From Erythrobacter sp. (GTDB lineage Bacteria; Pseudomonadota; Alphaproteobacteria; Sphingomonadales; Sphingomonadaceae), in assembly GCF_011765465.1 (NCBI RefSeq), contig NZ_CP050265.1:1-64000 (forward strand): DNA of 64,000 bases, in the 5' to 3' direction. This document shows positions 59,395-64,000 of this stretch, in pieces. Within the stretch, counting starts at the first letter, position 1. Every line of letters begins with the position of its first letter. The notes under the pieces are model-generated. The model saw nothing but the letters and a program-made list of their open reading frames with translations, was not told the origin of the DNA and made no database searches. The position numbers and the translations under genes are program-made.

Positions 59395-61458
59395 TCATTC
59401 CTCAATGCTCGAGCCCGCCGCGCCCTCGGCCAGTTCGGGCCGCGGATCGGGCAGCGGGGCGCGCCGGTCGCCCGTCTTCAGGTAGGTGTCGAACCAGCGC
59501 ATCATGCGAAGGTTGTAGTCATAGCGCGCCGCCGCGCCCTGGTTGCCGTGGCCTTCGCCCGGATAGAACACGAGCCGCGTGGGCACTTCGGGCTTCCTCA
59601 CCTTGAGGCTGCGATAGAGCTCGAGGCTCTGGCCCGGATTGACCCGCGTATCTTCCTCGCCATGCATGATGAGGATCGGGGTGTTCGCCTTGTCGACGTG
59701 ATAGACCGGCGAGACTTCGAGCATCCCCAGCCAGTCGTCCCACGGCCACGCGCGCGAATGGACGTTGTACATCTCGTAGGGAATGTCGCCCGTGCCGAAT
59801 TTCGACACCTGGTTCGAGATGCCGACGAACATGACCGAGGCAGCGAATTCGTCGGAATAATAGGTCGCGCCCCAGCCGCTGGCATAGCCGCCGTATGACC
59901 CGCCGGTGATCCCGGTGCGGTCCGGATCGGCGATGCCTTCGGCGACCAGAGCGCGCTTGGCATCGACGATGTCGCGGAATTCGGGGTCGGTGTAATTGCC
60001 CTGGTGCTGCTTGGCGAAGGCCACGCCGTAGCCGGTCGAGCCGCGATAGTTCGGCAGGAACACGGCATAGCCCTGACCTGCGGCGACCTGTCCGGGCTTG
60101 GAATAGGCGGTCTGCCAGCCATTGCTCTCATGCGCTTCCGGCCCGCCGTGGATGTTCATGATCGTGGGCGCGCCGCCTTTCGGAGCACCGCCGACCGGCT
60201 CGATCAGCACGCCCTCGATGGTTTGACCGTCGGCGGCGGTGTAGGTGTAGGTGCGCTGCGTGCCGAAGTCGATTTCGGCAAGCCACGGATTGTGCGTCGT
60301 CCAGCGCTCGAATGCGCCGTTTTTCCAGACGAACAGCTCGCTCGGGTGGCGCGGGGAATCGGCGGCGACCGCGAGAGTGCCGCCCGCCGCCTCGAGCCGG
60401 GTGAGGATGAGCCCTTGCGGATCATATTCCTGCGCGACGCTGCCATCGGGATCGTAGAGCCTCAGGCGGGCCTGCGCGCCCACGTGGATCACCGCGGCGA
60501 GCCGCCCGCTGTCGAGCCATTCGGCATCGACCGCCGCCTCGGCCGCGCCCGCGTTGAGCGCGCGATATTCGCCGGTGGAGGCATCGACGAGGTGCAGCGT
60601 GGTGGCCGCCGGATCGTTCATGTCGACGCCCGCGATGAGCGAGAGTTGCGAGCCGTCCGGCGACCATTCGACGTCCCCGATCTTGCCCGGCGTTGCGACC
60701 ACGGCGGTCATCGCGCCGGTCGCAAGGTCGATGATATTCACCCGCTTCTGGGTGTAGCTGTCGTCGACCAGCGGAGTGGGCGCGGTCTCGATCAGCGCGC
60801 GCTTGCCGTCCGGCGAGACGTCGAAGGCGCTGACGAAGCCGGGAAGGGGGATCTCGCGCGGGTCTTCGTCGAGCGTCTCGCCAAGCTGTGCGGCGAACAT
60901 CCGCGCAGGGCGGAATTCCTCCTCGTAGACCTTGGCATCGAAGCCGCCCTTTCTCTGCGCGGTGCGCTGTTCGTCCTCGCCCGGCCCTGCGAGCATATAA
61001 ATTGCAGAACCATCGGGCGCGATTTCGTAGGAGCGCACGCCCGTGCCCGGCACGGCGGCGAGTTTCTCGTAGGTTCCGCCCGCGACCGGCACGCCCCACA
61101 CGGCGGTGTCCTCGCTGCCCTTGGCCCACAGGAAAGTGACCATCGAGCCGTCGGGGGTGAAGGCGACCTGTCCGGGGCTGATGTCGGCGGGAAGATAGGC
61201 GCGCGCATCGTCCGGGCCGGTCGCGATCTTGAGTTCGCCGCGATAACCCCCGTCGGCCTCGCCCTCGGTCACGTCGGGGCGCGAGCCGGTGGTGAAGGCG
61301 ATGCTCTTGCCGTCGGGCGAGACGGCCATCGCGCCCAGCGCTTCGAGCTTGGCGACGTCCTCGGGAGTCATCGGACGGGCGTTCGCGGCGCTGGCGGCGA
61401 GCGAGGCCGAGGCGGCGAGGCCGGCTGCGAAAAGGGCGATACGGGTGGTGCGGGTCAT
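59395..61458 (-). CDS. S9 family prolyl oligopeptidase-type peptidase
   Basis: A 687-residue exported serine peptidase. The signal peptide ends around residue 27 (SAANA). Residues 40-380 are a WD-like propeller with TolB-type repeats (SPDGKSIAFTTG, SPDGKRALIE, SPDGSQLSLI). The catalytic domain has Ser521 in GGSYGGYA, Asp603 in GEEDTRVNPGQS and His637 in GEGHGNQG. It belongs to the acylaminoacyl/dipeptidyl peptidase group. AGGAG precedes the ATG. Confidence 0.92.
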   Translation of the reverse strand: MTRTTRIALFAAGLAASASLAASAANARPMTPEDVAKLEALGAMAVSPDGKSIAFTTGSRPDVTEGEADGGYRGELKIATGPDDARAYLPADISPGQVAFTPDGSMVTFLWAKGSEDTAVWGVPVAGGTYEKLAAVPGTGVRSYEIAPDGSAIYMLAGPGEDEQRTAQRKGGFDAKVYEEEFRPARMFAAQLGETLDEDPREIPLPGFVSAFDVSPDGKRALIETAPTPLVDDSYTQKRVNIIDLATGAMTAVVATPGKIGDVEWSPDGSQLSLIAGVDMNDPAATTLHLVDASTGEYRALNAGAAEAAVDAEWLDSGRLAAVIHVGAQARLRLYDPDGSVAQEYDPQGLILTRLEAAGGTLAVAADSPRHPSELFVWKNGAFERWTTHNPWLAEIDFGTQRTYTYTAADGQTIEGVLIEPVGGAPKGGAPTIMNIHGGPEAHESNGWQTAYSKPGQVAAGQGYAVFLPNYRGSTGYGVAFAKQHQGNYTDPEFRDIVDAKRALVAEGIADPDRTGITGGSYGGYASGWGATYYSDEFAASVMFVGISNQVSKFGTGDIPYEMYNVHSRAWPWDDWLGMLEVSPVYHVDKANTPILIMHGEEDTRVNPGQSLELYRSLKVRKPEVPTRLVFYPGEGHGNQGAAARYDYNLRMMRWFDTYLKTGDRRAPLPDPRPELAEGAAGSSIEE

Positions 61459-61551
61459 GTAAGGGCGGCTCCTCTCTTGCCGTGTTCTCTTGCTGCGCCT
61501 TTCCATAACGGCCATGCCTGCGCGCGCAACTTTCGCAAGCGGGGGACGGTC

Positions 61552-62502
61552 ATGGGTTGTGTAAGGGGAGGGGCGGCGGTTCTCGCTGCGCTGCTGGCGC
61601 TGGGGCAGCCGAGCATCGCGGCGGATGAGCCAGCAGCCTGCGCGCGCGAACTGGTGGTGCTGGGCACCGGGCAGGACGCGGGCGCGCCGCAGATCGGCAA
61701 CGGCGATGACCATGGCCCGCCCTTGTGGCCGACCTCGCTCGCGCTGGTCGACCGCGAGGCGGGGACGCGCTACCTCTTCGACGCGACCCCCGCGATCACC
61801 GGGCAGCTCGCCCTGCTCGACGCGGTGGAACCGCCGCGGGGCGAGGGTCTCGGGATCGACGGCATCTTCCTCACCCACGCGCATATTGGCCACTATCTCG
61901 GCCTCGCCTACCTCGGCACCGAGGCGGCGGGGGCGAGGGGCGTGCCGGTCTTCGCCATGGAACGCATGGCCGCTTTCCTGCGAGACAACGGTCCGTGGAG
62001 CCAACTGGTGAAGCAGGGCAATATCGCGCTCACCGAAATGGCCGAGGGCGCCTTCACCGTTCTGTCGGACGATTTTGGAGTGCTGCCGATCCGCGTGCCG
62101 CACCGCGACGAATATTCGGAGACCGTGGGCTTCATCGTGATGACGCCCGATCGGCGCGCGCTCTACCTGCCCGACCTCGACAGCTGGGAGGAGTTCGAGA
62201 GCGCCTCGGGCAGCAGCCTCGAACAGCTTGTCGCCGGGGTCGATTTCGCGCTGATCGACGCGACCTTCTGGGATGACGGGGAACTCGAAGGGCGCGACAT
62301 GAGCGCAGTGCCGCACCCGCGGGTGAAGGCGGTGATCGAACGGCTCGCCCCGCTGCCCGCGACCGAGCGGGTCAAGGTCCACTTCATCCACATGAACCAC
62401 ACCAACCCCTTGCGCGATCCGGCGAGCGCGGAAAGCCGCAAGGTGGAGGAGGCCGGCTTCGCTGTCGCTCGCCGGGGGATGCGGATGTGCCTTTCGGGGT
62501 GA
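61552..62502 (+). CDS. Exported PqqB-like MBL-fold protein
   Basis: A 316-residue protein with an N-terminal signal peptide (about residues 1-23, PSIA) followed by a metallo-beta-lactamase-like domain. GTGQDAGAPQIG, THAHIGHYLGLAYLGTEAAG and VPVFAMERMAAFLRDNGPWS closely resemble PqqB. As in PqqB, the metal motif is HAHIGH instead of HxHxDH. PqqB itself is cytoplasmic, whereas this one is exported, and no other pqq gene is in the window, so a role in PQQ synthesis is doubtful. It ends one base before the patatin gene stop on the other strand. Confidence 0.8.
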   Translation: MGCVRGGAAVLAALLALGQPSIAADEPAACARELVVLGTGQDAGAPQIGNGDDHGPPLWPTSLALVDREAGTRYLFDATPAITGQLALLDAVEPPRGEGLGIDGIFLTHAHIGHYLGLAYLGTEAAGARGVPVFAMERMAAFLRDNGPWSQLVKQGNIALTEMAEGAFTVLSDDFGVLPIRVPHRDEYSETVGFIVMTPDRRALYLPDLDSWEEFESASGSSLEQLVAGVDFALIDATFWDDGELEGRDMSAVPHPRVKAVIERLAPLPATERVKVHFIHMNHTNPLRDPASAESRKVEEAGFAVARRGMRMCLSG

Positions 62503-64000
62503 TCAGGCCGCCTTCATCGCGGCAAGGTCGCTGCGGCGGGCGATTTCCCCGGCGGTGAAGCGGCGCGCGGCCTCGGCCACTTCGCGCCCCCTGTGCCAGT
62601 CGAGCAGCTGCATCGTCTCGGGTATCGGCGGGACCAGCAGCGCATCGGCGCTGTCGAGCGCGGCGCGGACCGCGCTTTCCGAGGCGACCACCATCGAGCG
62701 CGACATGATCTCGACGAGGCTCGGGAAAGCGCGCTCGGGCCGCCGCCGCAGGATGAGGTCGCGCGCCAGCCGCCCCGGGCTGCGCACGTCGCCATAGCGC
62801 GCCTCGATCCGCCACGCCGCCCCGGCATCGGCGCGCAGCGCGACCACCACGTTCGGCCCCGTCTTCGCCGCGCGCATGATCTCGACCGGCACGTTGTCGA
62901 GCACGCCCCCGTCGACCAGCACCTCGCCTTCCTCGGTGACGAAAGGCGGCAGGATCGTCGGCAGCGAGCCCGAGGCGCGCACGGCTTCCCATAGCGGCCC
63001 GCGGCGGTGGACATGGACCGCGTTGGTCGAAAGATTGGTCGACACCGCGAAAAAGCCGGTCGGCAGGTCGGCGATGTCTCCGGCCGGATAGCGGCGACGC
63101 AGTTCCTCGTCGAAGACCCGCGCATCGAGAAAGGAATGGACCGGCAGCGTCACCCGCTTCATCGCCCGGCGCGCGATGAACATCTCCTCCATCTGCACCA
63201 CCACCTCGTCGGGCGTCAGCCCCTGCGCGAGCGCGCCCGCCATCGCCGCCCCGGCGCTGGTCCCGCCGTAGAAATCGATCGGGATGCTGTTTTCGATGAG
63301 CGCCTGCATCACCCCGAGATGCGCGCAGCCCAATGCCCCGCCGCCGGCCAGCACGATGCCGTTCGCCCGCCCCGCCATGAACCGCGCGAGCCGGGCAATG
63401 CCCGCCTCCTCGTCGAGCGCGACGTGGTGGTGGAGCTTGACCGGGCGCGGATCGAGCCAGCGCGCCGTGCCCGCGATCGCCTCGCCCGCGCGCTCGCGCC
63501 AGAGCAGCAGCGTCCGGTCCTGTTCGAAGAAACGGGGGAGGGCGTAGTCTTCGAGCGCGGACAGGGAGGTGTCCGTTCCGGCAAGCGGGGCGAGGAGCAA
63601 CAGGTCGTCGGCATTGCGCGCGATCGCGCGGTCCCACGCCTCTTCGCCCTCGGCGACGAGCAGCACCCGCGCGGCGCTCGCTTCGACTCCGGCGATCCAG
63701 TCGCCGAAGGCTTCGCTCGCCGGGTCGAGCCCATCGGGCCGGTCGGCGGCGCGCACCAGCCGGATATCGTCGTGGCGCGACAAGTGCTCTGCGAGGCGGT
63801 CGGCCAGCCCTTCGGGTATCGCGCTCCCGCCTGCGGGCAGCAGCGCGACGACCCTTCCGGGGCGCGCGGGCATAGCGGCAGACCCGGCCGTGCTGCGGGC
63901 GAGGCGGCGGGCGATCTCGGCAAGGATGGTGTCGGCGATCTCGCGGTGCTCTGCCGAAACCGCGTCATAGGCCGTGCGGGTGAGAGCGAAGACCGTGCTG
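62503..64000 (-). CDS. Patatin-like phospholipase with an N-terminal cNMP-binding region (partial)
   Basis: Reads open to the window end, so the N-terminus is missing. The catalytic part has the oxyanion motif GGGALGCAHLGV, the nucleophile GGTSAGAAMAG (Ser) and the acid in LVDGGVLDNVPV, the Ser-Asp dyad of patatins and RssA/NTE-type lipases. Upstream sequence (ALTRTAYDAVSAEHREIADT) looks like the end of a cyclic-nucleotide-binding domain, as in neuropathy target esterase-type proteins. It may hydrolyse phospholipid or lysophospholipid. The stop codon abuts that of the PqqB-like gene. Confidence 0.85.
   Translation of the reverse strand, partial: STVFALTRTAYDAVSAEHREIADTILAEIARRLARSTAGSAAMPARPGRVVALLPAGGSAIPEGLADRLAEHLSRHDDIRLVRAADRPDGLDPASEAFGDWIAGVEASAARVLLVAEGEEAWDRAIARNADDLLLLAPLAGTDTSLSALEDYALPRFFEQDRTLLLWRERAGEAIAGTARWLDPRPVKLHHHVALDEEAGIARLARFMAGRANGIVLAGGGALGCAHLGVMQALIENSIPIDFYGGTSAGAAMAGALAQGLTPDEVVVQMEEMFIARRAMKRVTLPVHSFLDARVFDEELRRRYPAGDIADLPTGFFAVSTNLSTNAVHVHRRGPLWEAVRASGSLPTILPPFVTEEGEVLVDGGVLDNVPVEIMRAAKTGPNVVVALRADAGAAWRIEARYGDVRSPGRLARDLILRRRPERAFPSLVEIMSRSMVVASESAVRAALDSADALLVPPIPETMQLLDWHRGREVAEAARRFTAGEIARRSDLAAMKAA

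Overview
The window is high-GC chromosomal DNA from an alphaproteobacterium, most likely of the order Sphingomonadales and close to Erythrobacteraceae. That placement is inferred from gene content: a crtY-crtI-crtB carotenoid cluster, UrcA-family and DUF6733-type envelope proteins, a cyanide-insensitive (CIO-type) quinol oxidase, a CopA/CopB copper system and a complete valine catabolic set. No rRNA, phage, transposase or CRISPR locus was seen. One tRNA-Gly(CCC) is present.

Layout. 1-3305: glycine cleavage genes gcvH, gcvPA and gcvPB (+), all interrupted by single-base frameshifts. 3309-6363: an oligosaccharide flippase and a nucleotidyltransferase (-), and an Nmad3-like gene (+); the last two are also frameshifted. 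The shifts mostly fall in short homopolymers and stop near 5.8 kb, so sequencing error at a contig end is the simplest reading. 6350-14208: valine degradation on the minus strand (isobutyryl-CoA dehydrogenase, enoyl-CoA hydratase, 3-hydroxyisobutyryl-CoA hydrolase, 3-hydroxyisobutyrate dehydrogenase and methylmalonate-semialdehyde dehydrogenase), with small membrane, VOC, RidA and I78 genes between. A membrane-bound CadC-like regulator with TPR-like repeats follows at 14352-16316.

17085-22653 is a copper block: a CsoR-type repressor with a glutaredoxin-MauE fusion, a cytochrome c / lipoprotein / DUF305 operon, and a divergent copA-copB operon. Two nearly identical 17-bp palindromes lie in front of csoR and copA and are the likely CsoR operators. 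22840-29182 holds a DUF1501/DUF1800 pair, a DUF6702 protein and an M1-like metallopeptidase. 29359-33258 is an alcohol and aldehyde oxidation module (Fe-alcohol dehydrogenase, aldehyde dehydrogenase, GAF-Fis regulator) with a perfect 18-bp palindrome in front of the aldehyde dehydrogenase. 33342-40533 contains an NAD(P)-binding protein, an FKBP isomerase, a penicillin-acylase-family enzyme, the quinol oxidase cydAB with a 52-residue DUF2474 gene, and a 1-Cys peroxiredoxin.

40835-49151 is a set of mostly single genes: DUF6733 outer-membrane protein, Zn alcohol dehydrogenase, SDR, GDT1-like protein, Dps, 6-phosphogluconolactonase, Nudix hydrolase, DinB and an MFS exporter. 49291-57808 is one long minus-strand run, crtY-crtI-LOG-crtB-NTF2-like-biotin carboxylase-carboxyltransferase, with tiny gaps or ATGA overlaps except for 115 bp before the last gene. 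58116-64000 has a MipA-type outer-membrane protein, an S9 peptidase, an exported PqqB-like protein and a patatin phospholipase that runs off the window end.

Together the window describes an aerobic, pigmented heterotroph with branched-chain amino acid and alcohol catabolism, copper detoxification and oxidative-stress functions. Functions are judged from protein sequence motifs read by eye; no database search was run.
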